Source of the DNA: Hypericum androsaemum | Lineage: Eukaryota > Streptophyta > Magnoliopsida > Malpighiales > Hypericaceae | Length of the DNA stretch: 64,000 nucleotides | Direction of reading: 5' to 3' | NCBI GenBank assembly: GCA_963995505.1 | Contig: OZ023189.1 | Coordinates: forward strand, 2,679,155 to 2,743,154 | Shown: positions 20,912 through 33,236 of the stretch, piece by piece | Layout of the letters: every line of letters starts with the position of its first letter | How positions within the stretch are numbered: the first letter of the stretch is position 1 | The notes under the pieces: generated by a model | Told to the model about the DNA's origin: nothing | The model's input: only the letters and a program-made list of their open reading frames with translations | Databases searched by the model: none | Program-made: the position numbers and the translations under genes

Positions 20912-22827
20912 GTAATCACCATTTACCCATGCATTGAATATAGCAGTCATTTGAGGAACTGGTTCTTGAGATATTCTGTCAAGTTCAAGAAACTAATGAA
21001 GAACATCATCTTCTATTGCGAACATTTGAAGTTGTTACCCTTGAACTTTTAGGTTTCTCAAATAGAGAAGTGTTTGAAGTAGAGATGGCACAAATATCTA
21101 TACATATGGATCAAACCCTACCTGTATCTATCAGATCTAGGTTATATTGAGTTTTGAGACCACTTTTTGGACTCTCGACTAGTTTGACGGTAGTTAGACC
21201 CTAATTATATCCTTTATCCCTAATATATTTTTTCTCTAAAGTTTGAGATTTATATAATGTTGATTTTCTTTATTGATGTACTAAATATTTCATAAGTAAT
21301 TTTCACATGTTCATTATGTTGTTACAAAACTAAATCATAAGACATCTTAAAGGATGACACACTAAAATATTTTTTTATTTTTTGTTAAATTCTTGATATA
21401 CTTAGAACTCAAAGAATCTTCTACATTTTAACGTAAATTAAAAAATTTAATGTAACTTAAATTAATTATTAAATATTGATGTGTAATAGATGAAATATCT
21501 TAAATTTATTTGAATTTTGTATGTAAAATTAAAATTTAATGTGTAAAAATTATCAAAAACTAAGTCGTTCAACGGTAAGATCGTGCAGATTCTGCTGGTC
21601 GGAATATGAACCTGATAGTAAAAATTTTCTAAGATTGAGAGTAAGGTATGGATCCAACTTCTAAAATTAGGGTATTGGTACTGTCGATTGTCATCCCTGT
21701 TTCAAAGGCAATCGTGATGGGCTTATCCAATTTTCTGAGCGCAAAATTTTTTGTCCCACGACACGAGCAACAAGCCCAACCTAAGTCCAAAAAATAGGTC
21801 CAATAATTCAGAACTATTCTCACAAACTCAATTGTCATATATTATTACTTAAGTTTCTTTTAGAAACGAATCATGATACCAAATTTTGTTGGTTATTACA
21901 TGTCCAAGGGGCAACAAGAGAAAGCTCTTCAAGTTTGAATCAATATGAACCAAGGAATAAAGCCGCAAAGATGTTAATAGTAGAGCTTGGGAGACTCCTG
22001 TCAATGGATCAGCCTAACCTACAATTATTTGAGATTTTATTTCATAATTAGTTATTGTATTCCTTTGATTTATGACCCGGCCCACCAAATACACATGGTC
22101 TTTCTAGAATGGTGGAAACATACTAACTGTAGGGACCAACATAATGTTTCTCCATTCTGGATGAGAGCAATAAGATTACATTTATATTGAAATATATGGA
22201 CCCGATAACGAGAAAATATATGGTAGTATCTATACGGTTTACTTAAAATATGTTATTTGGTCACGATATAGATATCAATTGGTAAATTTGACAAAATAAA
22301 ATTTGTCTGTTTCCTAGATTATGATGAGCCTCAAAGCACTTTCTCTCTTTTAGATTTTAAAATATTTAAAATAATCACAACGACAATGGCAGATTTGGGT
22401 TATATTTATAAATGTGAAAAATTTATTACCAGTTGTAATAAAATTTGGATTGAATATAAAAATTATAACATCATATTAGATAGCTCATCATGTAGTTTAT
22501 TGTCTTCACGCGATCCCAGTTAAAGACACGAAAAGTAAAGTCAATCTCATGCAAGTTTTAGCCGATAAACACCTTTTGTTTGATGAAATGTGATGAGATT
22601 ATCAAGCAGGTGGAGTTACTTTCTAAATATAAATGTGAAACTCAAGTTTTTGAAGTAAAAATGAAAATTGTATAACTAAATAGTAATTTGTGATGTGGGT
22701 GATGGAATAATTGTTAATGTGAAGTTAGTAAATATATTATTATTTGTTAATCAATTTGAATGTTGAATTAATTAATTATATTCTAATTTAACAATAGAAT
22801 ACATTTTATCTAAATATTTCATGGATT

Positions 22828-22945
22828 TTTTTTGATAATTTTTTACATCAATAATTACATTGGCTAGGGATTGAACCAGAACTTAAGTTAATCCCTCGTT
22901 AGGTTGAATGACTTTTGGAACATCAAATTCTCTTAGTTGAGAACA
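22828..22945 (-). mobile_element. SINE-like element (family 2), segment A copy
   Basis: On the minus strand, GGTTCAATCCCTAGCCAATG (B-box region), then ATTGATGTAAAAAATTATC. The matching position in segment B (40375-40475) carries the same element, so the insertion predates the duplication. Confidence 0.4.
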
Positions 22946-23411
22946 TCACCATCATGCGTGTAAAATTCTGGATCGACAGAAATCAAGTATTACAGTATTA
23001 CACAATATATTGTGTAATACTGTAATAACCAAAATGATTTTTAATCATTTATTAAATAGATTTGGTAAATTATTCTGTTTTCGGAACTGAGACGGATGGA
23101 TAAGATTTAAGTGCGGATCGACAGAAATCTAAATGACAAAATGAGGGAATATCAACCATATTGATCATAAATCATTTTTATAATCAATAATCGAAATTAA
23201 ATGATCAATGATTTGAGTTTGGATGGAATGAAATCTACATTAACTGAACTGGAAATGATGATGTGGTATTGCGTGTAAATGCATGTTTATTGGTTGTTAA
23301 GGAAGTATGTGAATTTGTGAATAAAAAGATGAGATATGTATCGAATCATGAACATACATTTAATTTACCAAATAAAATAATGGAACACTTTAAAAACGGG
23401 GTAGAAAACAC

Positions 23412-23524
23412 GGTTTTGGATTGAGTGGGGACAACATAAAAGTTGTCCCTACAGAGGTGATTTCATTTGAACCATCAGATTTTATTAAAAATCGTGTCTA
23501 CAGATCTGACAGTCATCAAAAACT
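23412..23524. mobile_element. Short insertion private to segment A (MITE-like)
   Basis: About 113 bp (GGTTTTGGATTGAGTGGGGA ... CATCAAAAACT) absent from segment B, where AAAACACGTGAGTGTATC is uninterrupted (about 41321-41338). The ends form a weak inverted repeat (GTTTTGGATT / GTTTTTGATG). A second copy begins at 24262. Confidence 0.5.
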
Positions 23525-23756
23525 GTGAGTATATCGATTGGCCCTATAAAGTCAGAAGATATAATACTGGTTGGAGAATTAAATAGAGCTTGTATGTCGA
23601 AGAAAGCGTCGAGAATAATTATTGTAAATTTGTAATAACCGGCCGTACTTTTACATTCCTAAAATTTAAATACAACAACTAGAGACCCTGAATCAACCAA
23701 CTCCCTTCGGTTCAGAGTAATTGGATCGTGACCCAAAAGGAGGAGACAAGCGAAGC

Positions 23757-24148
23757 TCCCGTCCAGAACTGGGATCGACCTGCGTGTGTGTTTTGGTTCC
23801 TAGGTTTGTTGGCACTATAAATACCCCGCTTCTCTGTCACTGTATATTGATCTTCTTCCTTGTGTAGAGAGAGACAGAGAGAGAAGAGGAGAGAGAAACA
23901 CCATTGTTGAGCAAGCGAAGCTCCAAAGTGTAGATCGAGCTTGATATAGTGAAATCTCCTGGCTTGGTACGCCCCCGGACGTAGATCGGTTAAGATCGAA
24001 CCGGGTGACCAAATCTGTTGTTCTTGTTTGACTGTGAGTTTTCTTTATTCGTAGTTGTGGTCGATCTCCTCGTTGTGTTCGTAGATCTTGCTCCGATCTT
24101 GTTCGTTGCGTTGTTTGGGTCCACGGGAAAGTAGGTTATTTCCCAACA
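23757..24148 (+). mobile_element. Truncated solo LTR of the Tnt1-like Copia family
   Basis: Matches, in opposite orientation, the LTR of the full element at 55603-60401: CGTCCAGAACTGGGATCGAC, GCACTATAAATACCCCGCTT, GATATAGTGAAATCTCCTGG, and an end ...TCCCAACA. The first LTR bases (TGTTGGGTATG) are lost and part of U3 is deleted. The TATA box (TATAAATA at about 23817) is kept. No internal sequence follows, so this is a solo LTR left by recombination, or a fragment. It could supply promoter activity to the plus strand. Confidence 0.75.
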
Positions 24149-26230
24149 GAAAGGAGAGGTGAAGATCAATTATGACTTGATGACCTATCGGATGTTGGGA
24201 CTGTCGTAATTGCAAGGACCCACGAAGATCTTATCAGAAACTGAATTGAGTGGGAACTAGACGGTTTTGGATTGAGTGGGGACAACATAAAAGTCATCTA
24301 TATGGAGGGAATTTCGTTTGGACCATCAGATTTCATTAAAAATCGTATCTAGAGATCTGACATTTATAAAAAACCGTGTCTATAACCAAAATTACTTGAT
24401 CCATTTCAGTGGGGACAGATCTTATCTCCACTGAATCAAACCCCGGACTAGACTAATCTTCACCAAAATCTGCCCCCTTATCACTAGAGGCCAGATTTTA
24501 AGGACCTCTATGTCTCCACTTGAGGCAGAATTTCAAGCTATTCAATTTGCTTTAACAATGTCGGCTTGTTTTTCTACCTTTGGAATCGGTTACTACCCAT
24601 CTTATGGCACTTGATGCTATTTTGTATGATGATTATCTACCTTAATTTTTTTGATAAAATTAAACCACGTATGTTTAAAAAAAAAGACGTAAATTGGTGG
24701 TTTGATTAGGGAAAGACTCCAACGATTCGTGTGCATGATTAATAGTGAAGAATTATATTGTTATACCCTAAATAAAATTATATTGTTATATTTATGAAAT
24801 ATGATATTATTAGGATTTGTATGGAATTCTAGCTAGTTTAGAATTTTATTTTTATTGTATAGCATATTGAGCTTATTTCGTATTTAATAGGTACAAAAGT
24901 TTGTTATTTTTTGGCTTGTTTTAGGCAATTTCATTGTAGTATAAGCATGAGAATTAAGCTTGAAACATAGTCTTACTTATGGCCTACATATATTTTCACA
25001 TATTATAGTGCTTATTTTTAGAATTATATATATTTTTTCACATAGTATATTGTGTGCCTTCTGTTTCTCGTATCTGTCTACAAGTATTTGTTTTTTACTT
25101 ATGGTTTTGTTGCCCTAACAATGTATATATGTACGTGAGATGGTTTGCCATGTTTTCTCTTAGTAGTTTGACTCATCCTCTTATCTTATAACATTAATAT
25201 TATTGGGCTTCAGATGCCAGTGAAGCATATGAGTGATCGTAGAGCGAGAGATAAAAAAGAAGGAATGGGAATAGGCACGACCGGGTATGATCAATAAGAT
25301 TCGAATTCTTATCTTTTTTTAATGAGTGAACCTAGATCATTATTATTATCTTCTTAAAAATAAGGATTCGAGCAAGTCAATAAAAAAAATCAAACAATTA
25401 AATCAAAAGTATTCCAAATTGGTCAGTTGAGATAAATAATTTGATATTAGTTTATATATATATATATATTATTTTCATATATTCTAAAAATTTGGATAAA
25501 CTCTAAGTAGAATCTTATAGGTTCATATCTATGCTCTTAGCCTTCTCGAAAATAAATTTCTGAACAAAATCCAGATCAAAACCTGATCAAAGATAATAAA
25601 TTTTGCACCCTTCAAATCTTAATTTGAATAGACCCTTTATTAGGATATAATTTCCGCTGAAGCCTTGCATAACTGGAACGCTATGCCGTATCATTGAATA
25701 TAAAACTCAATTGTGTCAATAAATTTCCTTGTATTATTTTCTTTTTGGTAAAGTCAAGTACTATGTAATTTTGTCGATTCTTATATCACTACCATGTAGT
25801 TTTAAAATGTTCAACCGAGTGAGAAAGGATTCCCAAATTTACACTCTACTTTTGGAATTTTTTTGAGACAAAAATATCCCTAAGTATCATTAGATTAAAA
25901 TTTTAAAAATACAAATTAGGAAAAATCAGAAAAAATTTGCCAGATGGGTTTTTCATATATTTGTTCTGATTTGTTTCAAAAGATAATTTAAAACCAATTA
26001 TTTTCTGATTATATCACTCAATCAACATCTTGAAACTTTGTAAAGTCCAGACCTTGTAAGTAGAGTTTTACCTTTTCTCTTTTGGTAATATTGATCTACT
26101 TTATATTAATTTAAACTTGTCCATTCACTATTCTAAAATTGTTTCCATTTCAACTATATTATTATTTTATCTTTTCATGTCAGCAAGGTTGAAAATTTTA
26201 AATAGAAGCAATTTTTCGTATAACACAAAT
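24149..26230. other. AT-rich remainder of segment A
   Basis: No gene. The downstream part (24700-26200) is collinear with 41560-42880 in segment B. A second copy of the 23412-type short element lies at about 24262-24400. A (TA)n run is present near 25456-25470. Confidence 0.4.
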
Positions 26231-27673
26231 ACTACTTACCCGTGAAGGTCCCATGTTCTTGGCAAGCTCCCTGATCGCGAACTTCTGAATCTTGCCGGTG
26301 GCGGTCTTGGGCAGCTCCGCCTTGAACACCACTGTCTTAGGCACCATGAAATGTGGCAGCCTCTCCTTGCAGAACCCAATAAGCTCTCTCTCCGTCGCGA
26401 GCTTCCCGCCCTCCTTCGAGCTGACAAACGTACACGGCAGCTCCCCCAAGAACTCGTCCGGCCTGGCCACCACCGCCACCTCCCGTACCGCCGGGTTGGC
26501 ATAGATCACCGCCTCAACCTCCGCACTGCTCACATTCTCCCCGCCGAAGATGATCACGTCCTTGGACCGGTCCTTGATCTCCAAGTACCCGTCAGGGTGC
26601 ACCACGCCCACGTCCCCCGTGTAGAACCACCCGTCCCCTTTCATGCACTTGGCGGTTTCCACGGGATCCCCCAAGTATCCCAGCATCACGATTCCACCTC
26701 TTAGGACCACCTCGCCGATGGTCGTTCCGTCCCTCTTCGCGCTATCTGGACACCTTGCGTGTGGATTGATGCAGTGTGCCAGAAACTTGATTCAATCAAT
26801 TTGCCAAACATAATAAAATTAATGGTTCCATATTTTTTATTGAATATAAAATTTACTGAATTTTATAAAAAATGGTACATTTTAAGACATTGTATATAAA
26901 AAAGGAACTATAAACAAATTTTTGGTTAAAAGGAACTATAAAAATTATACGGACATGTCTTGTAACTTTTTTTTGAGAATGATGTCTTGTAACTTGTTTG
27001 AAGGGAAACCTATTAAAAAAAGGGTATATAGTTTCTAAAAGAAGACAATGATTAATGCTCACTAACTGAATATGTCCCGTAAAATAATGGCTAATGTTGC
27101 TACTTTTCTCGCAAAAACCAAAGGGTATATAGCCCGACCGTATGATTCAGAGTTCAAACTAACTCAGCAAAACGACCATGCCATTATCTAGCTTGCCTGG
27201 ATTTGAGCTGGGCCCTCTCTTCCAGCGGGAGAGGGTCCCACTGCGGTTTCCATGCGCACGACATCACCGACCCGGACGTCTCGGTCAGCCCGTATCCGTG
27301 GCTCACGACGAACCCCATCTGCTCCGCCCTGGACAGAACAGGTGCTAGCAGCGGCGCCCCGGCGACGAGGATCTCTACTGGACTCTCCAGCGGCTCAGTT
27401 CGGGGAGCTGGCCAGCATGTTAGGACCATCGGGGCGCCGCACATGTGGGTGACGCCGTGCCATTTGATGAGCTCGATGACCTTGACGGCGTCGTACGAGC
27501 GGAGGCAGACGCTGGTCCCGCCCATGGCCGCGAGGGCCCACACGTAGGACCACCCGTTGATGTGGAAGATGGGTAGGGTCCACAGGTAAACAGGCCGCTT
27601 GGGGAGCCCCCAGTCCAGCGCTATCAAGAGGGACTATCAAGAGGGACATCAGGAACAGACCCCTGTGGCATTG

Positions 27674-28090
27674 TGTTGGAAATTAGTGGATATACTCTTG
27701 ATACTAAACGAGAAGGACACAAACTTTTTATTACACAACACTTTAACTCTTACAAGATCTCACTTTTATTTGGTCACTCAATTACAAATTCTAATTACTA
27801 GTTCACCATCCCTATATATAGGGAGTACTTTACCTCCTTTGACTATTCTAATCCTTATCTCTAAATTTATCTAGATAATTATTATTGTCTCCAATCTTAT
27901 CTAGATAATTCTTATCTCTAATCTTATCTAGATAAACTTTATCTCTAAACTTATCTAGATAATTATGTAGAAAACTTTTACTACCCACCATTTTTGACTT
28001 TTAATACATTCATGATAACTCTAGATCACACATGTACTTCCTAGATAATTCTAGACTATTATAAATACAAATCAAGTTTACTTTTCAACA
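27674..28090 (-). repeat. 3' LTR of the degenerate Copia element
   Basis: 417 bp from TGTTGGAAATTAGTGG to ...TTTTCAACA (plus strand). Contains a palindromic TATA (CCCTATATATAGGG near 27814) and four units of about 27 bp around TTATCTAGATAA. The partner LTR has three such units, which explains the length difference of 27 bp. Confidence 0.88.
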
Positions 28091-29422
28091 TCCTCCCTTA
28101 AACTCCAGGTGAAGCCCGTATCTCCGAGAAAAAATATGAACCCAGTAGTACTTTTTCTTTCATCTAAATCTCCACCCCAATTGCTATCACTATATCCAAC
28201 AAGTTGATACTTGTCCGATGACAAGTAAAATAGACCGAAATCAAGCGTACCTTTTGTGTAGCGCAAAATTTTCTTGGCAACCTTTAGGTGAGTAGTTGTA
28301 GGTATCTCCATGTAACGATTGACGAGTCCAACTCCATAGAGAATGTTGGCCTTGTACATGTTAAGTACCTTAAGCTACCAACAAGACTCTTGTAAAGAGT
28401 TGGATTGACCTTCTTGCCTCCGTCAATCTTTGATAGCTTGATTTTGCATTCCATGGAACTTCAAGCCCAAGATAGTATGACAAGAGACCAATATCTGTCA
28501 TCTCGAATTCACTCGTCATCACTTTTTTGAATTCTTCAAATATTGTTGGATTATTGTCGGTGAAGATCAAATCATCCACGTAAAGACAAACGAGCAACTT
28601 ATCTCCTTTTTCATTCACCTTCACATAGAGAGCATGTTCATGCGGACACTTACTGAAATCATTTTCTTGGAAGTACTTATCAATTCTGCTGTACCACGCC
28701 CTCGGTGCTTGTTTTAAGCCATATAAAGCTTTTTTTAACTTTAAGATTTTATCTCCATGTCCTTTGACTTCATACCCTGGCGACTGCTCGACGTAAACTA
28801 TCTCTTCAAGATACCCATTTAGAAAGGCAGACTTCCCGTCTATTTGGTGAACTTTCCATCTATTTTGAGCAGCTAGAGAAATAATTAATCTAATAGTTTC
28901 AAGACGAGCAACAGGAGCAAATACCTCATCATAGTCGATGTCTTCTCTTTGGTTGTAGCCTTTAACAATCAATCTTGCTTTGTATCTTTTGACTTCTCCT
29001 TTGGCATTTTTCTTGGCTTTGTACACCCACTTTATGCCAATTGCTCTCAGTCTCTCCGGAAGTGTTGCGAGCTCCCAGGTATTATTCTTTTCTATTGCAT
29101 TGATTTCTTCATCCATTGCTTTTCTCCATCTTTCACTTTTCACAGCTTCTTCGAAGGTTATGGGATCACTATCTGCAAAGAGACAAAAGAGAGATACATT
29201 GTCCCTATAAATATCATCTAAACTCCTCGTCCGTAATGGCCTCTCACTTGAACTTTCATCCGATAATGATGGATTATCATAATGCACTGCTGGAGGTGAT
29301 GGAGGTGGTGAAGTAGCTGAAGCGACTGGTTCTGGTGATTCTTCTTCTTCTAAGATAGGGAGAAAATTATATTTCTTTTCTTGAATACCAAAATCCCAGA
29401 TGCCTTCTTCATCAAACTCCAC
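28091..29422 (-). pseudogene. Copia reverse transcriptase and partial RNase H
   Basis: 29422-28370 contains NTWELATLPERLRAIGIKWV, DYDEVFAPVARLETIR, the QIDGKSAFLNG block (normally DVKSAFLNG, so an Asp-to-Gly change at a catalytic position) and LLVCLYVDDLIF. 28359-28091 carries GYSDSNWGGDLDERKSTTGF of RNase H, then breaks off before the CEAEY block. Two lesions separate the parts. Confidence 0.85.
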
Positions 29423-29578
29423 ATCTCTGCTTATGACGACCTTACGGTTGATTGGATCGTACTACTTGTATCCTTTGGATCGAGAGTCTTAACCGATGAA
29501 TATATACTTGACACTTCTATTATCAAGCTTCGATCTCATCTGACTTGGCACATGAGCATATGCAATACTTCCGAATAC

Positions 29579-30705
29579 TCACAAATGTGATACGCCGGGT
29601 TTTACTCCACTCCATGCTTCAAGAGGAGTCATGTTCCACACACTTCTTGTAGGACATCGGTTTATCAAATAAACTGCACAATCAACTGTTTCTGCCCAAA
29701 ACTCCTTGGTTATTCTTTTGGTCTTCAACATGCTTCGAGCCATGTTGAGAATTATCCTGTTTCTTCTTTCGGCAACTCCATTTTGCTGTGGCATATATGG
29801 AACTGTAAGAGGACGATGTATTCCATTGTCTTCACAATAGGCCTCGAACTCTTTTGAAGTAAATTCTCCTCCTCTGTCTGATCTCATAGACAAAATTTCA
29901 AAGTCACTTTCTTTCTCCATAAGGGATTTAAATTTCTTGAAATTGGCAAAAACCTTTGATTTTTGTTTCAGAAATAAACCCAAGTTTTTTGACTAAAATC
30001 ATCGACAAATATAAGGAAATAATTATTTCCTCCATAAGAACTTGGCTTTATAGGTCCACAAACATCTGTGTGAACTAGCTGTAGCGGCTTTGTGGCTTTT
30101 GTCAATGTTTCCTTAGGAAAACTTTTTCTAAAGTGTTTCCCAAGTAAACATCCTTCACAAAACAGATCTGGGTGGTCAATACTTGGCAAACCTTTTACCA
30201 TCTTTTGTTTGGACAATAACTTTAATCCTCCAAAATTAAGGTGTCCAAACCTGAGATGCCAAAGCCATGACGAGTCTTTCACACAAGCCGTCAGACATCT
30301 TGCGATGTCATTTTGAATGTTCAAGTAGAACATTCTATTTCCCGTCATTGGCACTTTGGCAATTAATTTTCCTATATTATCTCTTATGAAAAGGCTAAGA
30401 TCCTCCATATTCATCCTGTAGCCTTTTTCTAAGAGTTGTCCCATACTTATTATATTTATTTTAACATTAGGGACATAATAAACATTAGAAATAAATTGAT
30501 AATTTCTATTTTTTAATCGAATCAAGATTTTGCCAAGACCACTCACTGGAGTTTTTACACCATTTCTGAATGTCACGTTGCCAGAAGCTGATGCATCAAG
30601 CTCCACGAACTTCTCCTTCATTCCGCACATATGGTTGCTCGCTCCCGTATCAAGCACCCACATGCAATTTTCATCAAAGTCACCTCCTTTATAGGTAACT
30701 AACAA
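29579..30705 (-). pseudogene. Copia protease and integrase fragments
   Basis: 30705-29968 has the protease VLDTGASNHMCG, the pre-integrase WLWHLRFGHLN and CEGCLLGK, and the integrase start LVHTDVCGP. The frame shifts near 29975, and 29983-29579 continues with SDRGGEFTSKEFEAYC and PQQNGVAERRNR. All three catalytic acids of the integrase can be traced, but not in one frame. Confidence 0.85.
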
Positions 30706-30771
30706 GGTCTGATCTTCTTGATTTTCTTGATTAACATAATTGGCTTTCTCATCAACTTTGTTAGAAGAAAA

Positions 30772-31665
30772 TCAACACTCCGAAGCATAATGACGAAGCT
30801 TATGACAATTATAGCATTCCATTTGAGATTTTTCATACCTTGGCTTATAGTTGTGCCATGAATAATTTCCACTACCACGTCCTCTGGTGGAGCTTGGCCT
30901 CTGACTCTTTTGTTCATCATCATTCGGTTTGCCTCTTCCTTTTCCCTTGTAATAGCCACGTCCTCTTCCTCTACTGTTGCTACTAGAACTTTCTCCTCTT
31001 TCTTTTAAAGTGAGCTTAGCTTGTAGCACTTGTTGTACAACACCCTCTTGCTTTCTTTTTCTCGTTCTTTCTTCACGGGCTTGCAAAGATCCCATGAGTT
31101 CGTCCACAGTCATAGATTCGAGGTCTTTAGACTCTTCAATTGCGATAATGATATAGTCAAATTTTGGAACAAGTGATCGTAATATTTTCTCGATCACACG
31201 ACTATCTTCCAAAACTTCTCCATTTCTTCTTAATTGGTTGATGACAACTAAAACTCTTGAAAAGTAATCCGATATAGATTCAGACTCTTTCATAGAGAGA
31301 GATTCAAACTCACCTCTTAGAGATTGTAATCGAACCTTCTTCATTTTATCAACTCCTTTGAAAGAATTTTGTAAAATTTTCCATGCTTGCTTTGCGGTAG
31401 TGGCCCTCGATATCTTTTCGAATGATGACTCATCCATACCTTGATAGATGAGATAGAGAGCTTTCTTGTCTCTCTTTCTCGAGCCACGTAGAACTTTCTT
31501 TTGATTTTGTGAAAGTGCCGCGTCATCTTCCGGTTCGACATAACCTTTCTCTACGATCTCCCACACATCTTGTGAGCTGAGCAATGCCTTCATTTGGATG
31601 GACCAATTTTCATAGTTGTCTTTGGTGAGTCTAGGAACTTGAAAAGAGAACATATCACTAGCCAT
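30772..31665 (-). pseudogene. Copia gag (UBN2-type) ORF
   Basis: 297-residue open frame from the ATG at 31665: [20 protein letters not shown] at the N-terminus, the core of Copia gag, and a zinc knuckle [14 protein letters not shown] at the end (CX2CX4HX4C, with the usual Gly before His replaced by Arg). It stops just after the knuckle, where the protease region continues in another frame. Confidence 0.85.
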
Positions 31666-31688
31666 TTGAACTTACACTGATACCACTT

Positions 31689-32078
31689 TGTTTAAAATTA
31701 GTGGATATACTTTTGATACTTAATGAGAAGGACACAAACTTTTTATTACACAACACTTTAACTTTTACAAGACCTCACTTTTATTTGATTACTCAATTAC
31801 AACTTCTAATTGCTAGTTCACCATCCCTATATATAGGGAGTGCTTCACCTCCTATGACTATTCTAATCCTTATCTCTAAACTTATCTAGATAATTATTAT
31901 TGTCTCTAATCTTATCTAGATAATCCTCATCTCTAATCTTATCTAGATAATTATGTAGGAAACTTTTATTACCCACCATTTTTGACTTTTAATACATTCA
32001 TGATAACTCTAAATTATACATGTACTTCCTAGATAATTCTAGACTAAAATAAATACAAATCAAGTTTACTTTTCAACA
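31689..32078 (-). repeat. 5' LTR of the degenerate Copia element
   Basis: 390 bp, highly similar to 27674-28090. Its outer start has decayed (TGTTTAAAATT instead of TGTTGGAAATT), and it has one fewer TTATCTAGATAA unit. Confidence 0.88.
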
Positions 32079-32700
32079 CAGAGCAACACTCCTCCTTTGG
32101 GCGACGACGTCGTTCCCGACGTGTAGTTAATCGTGGGTCCCACTCGGATCTCGGCCGGACCCACTCGGATCTCGGCCGGACCCACTTGAACTCCGGGTGC
32201 CCTTTTTTTAATAAATCCTCGTACGTGCAAAAGAAATGTTCGGTGCTTAGCGTCCCGTTGTCGTCCTCCATCAGGATCAGCCGAGGGAGGGATTCACTCT
32301 CCGGGATCAAGCGTACGGCGTCGTGCACGACGGAGCTCGAGGAGGAGTCGACGAACACGAGCGTCGACCTGCTGTGGGAGAGCTGCAAGGAGATGGTCCG
32401 CGCGTCGAGGCGCGTTGAGATGTTATTGAGGACACCGCCGGACATGGGCACCGCGAACTGGAGCTCGTACATCGCGGGGGTGTTGGGGGAGTCAACGGAG
32501 ACCACTTGGCCGGGCACGATGCCGGAGGCGGCCAGGGGGGACGCCAGGCTGAGGCATCTCCGGTGGGTTTGGGACCAGGTGTAAACGGTGTCGTTGTAGA
32601 CGATGGAGGGGCTGTCGGTGTAGGCGATTGCCGCTCGCTCTAGGTAGATGAGCGGTGTCAGTGGTGTTGAGTTCGCTGGGGTTGGCTTCAACTCTTCCAT

Positions 32701-33236
32701 TTCGTACGACTAAGCTTTTTTTTTTCCTGGTTTGGGTTGGGGACTGTTCTTCTTTCGTTCTTTTCCTTTGGTTCTAGGATTTGATGAGAATGGGTGTGGG
32801 CTATCTGCTTGCTGGCCTCTCTTGTAGGTTTGGTTGATAGAGTTAGTTGCTCTTAAAGATCGAGCGTTATGTAGTACGTTGACATAAATTTTATGTAGAT
32901 ATAGTCACAGTTTTATGGTCACGGATGAAGGGAATGGGACCAAACGGGTACGGGAGGGTAGACCATTGTATTTATCATTAATTTTTTAGACTATTGTATT
33001 ACTATATTAATATTTTAATAAAGAACATTAACTTACCAAACGGGTAGGAAGGACCAGCAAGTTAATTCCACGATATAGGCGATGGATGCTTACAAGAACA
33101 TAAAAGTAATTTTGAATACAGCTATTGGTTTTTTTGGGGTAAGTACAGCCATTGTTGGGTACCACCAAACCTATAAATAACCATTCGGTAAATATGATGT
33201 TTATACGCGATTTCATTTTCGTACATTTTAATTTTT
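32701..33236. other. Upstream region of AAE copy 1
   Basis: Collinear with 44944-45196 upstream of AAE copy 2 as far as about 32975 (CACAGTTTTATGGTCACGGA, CAAACGGGTACGGGAGGGTA). This is the former promoter and leader. After 32975 the two copies diverge. Confidence 0.6.

Larger units (their letters stand above)
19737..26230. repeat. Segment A of a three-fold tandem segmental duplication
   Basis: Collinear with segment B (36368-42880) up to the AAE gene and partly with segment C (53454-55602 plus 60402-60745). Shared landmarks: ACTCTTTGGAAGAATAC near 19805, TTACCCATGCATTGAATATA at about 20922, ACGAGAAAATATATGGTAGT at 22207, and GTGCATGATTAATAGTGAAG at about 24731. A carries private insertions (19843-20456, 23412-23524, a solo LTR at 23757-24148). 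No genes are seen within it; the scattered short frames are not conserved as proteins. Confidence 0.8.
27674..32078 (-). mobile_element. Copia LTR retrotransposon, degenerate, inserted in AAE copy 1
   Basis: Minus-strand element. 5' LTR 31689-32078, 3' LTR 27674-28090. Next to the 5' LTR, TGGTATCAGTG on the minus strand is a primer-binding site for initiator Met-tRNA; GTTTAAGGGAGGA next to the 3' LTR is the polypurine tract. The flanking bases are CATTG and CAGAG. The intact paralog reads CAGTG at this site, so each is the original 5-bp target duplication with one later mutation. The coding parts (gag 31665-30772, protease/integrase 30705-29579, RT 29422-28370, RNase H 28359-28091) are in different frames, and the end of RNase H is missing. 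It cannot encode a working polyprotein. Confidence 0.93.
26240..32700 (-). pseudogene. AAE copy 1: acyl-activating enzyme (AMP-forming acyl-CoA ligase), split by Copia
   Basis: Relative of plant AAE1/benzoate-CoA ligase (BZO1)-type enzymes, which make acyl-CoA via an acyl-AMP intermediate, often in peroxisomes. Exon 1 runs 32700-27192 and contains the Copia element 27674-32078. Exon 2 is 26753-26240, with donor ACGG|GTAAGT leading to a terminal exon that I do not see. The N-terminus begins MEELKPTPANSTPLTPL. The C-terminal domain has WFYTGD, DGYLEIKDRSKD and the lysine motif PKTATGKIQK. Lesions: the Copia insertion; a tandem WVRPRSE duplication and a deletion before the AMP motif, putting it out of frame; a deletion of about 45 bp at the start of exon 2, giving a frameshift; and a compensating indel pair near 27405-27427. 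Its paralog is at 42885-44943. Family call strong; substrate unknown. Confidence 0.88.
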
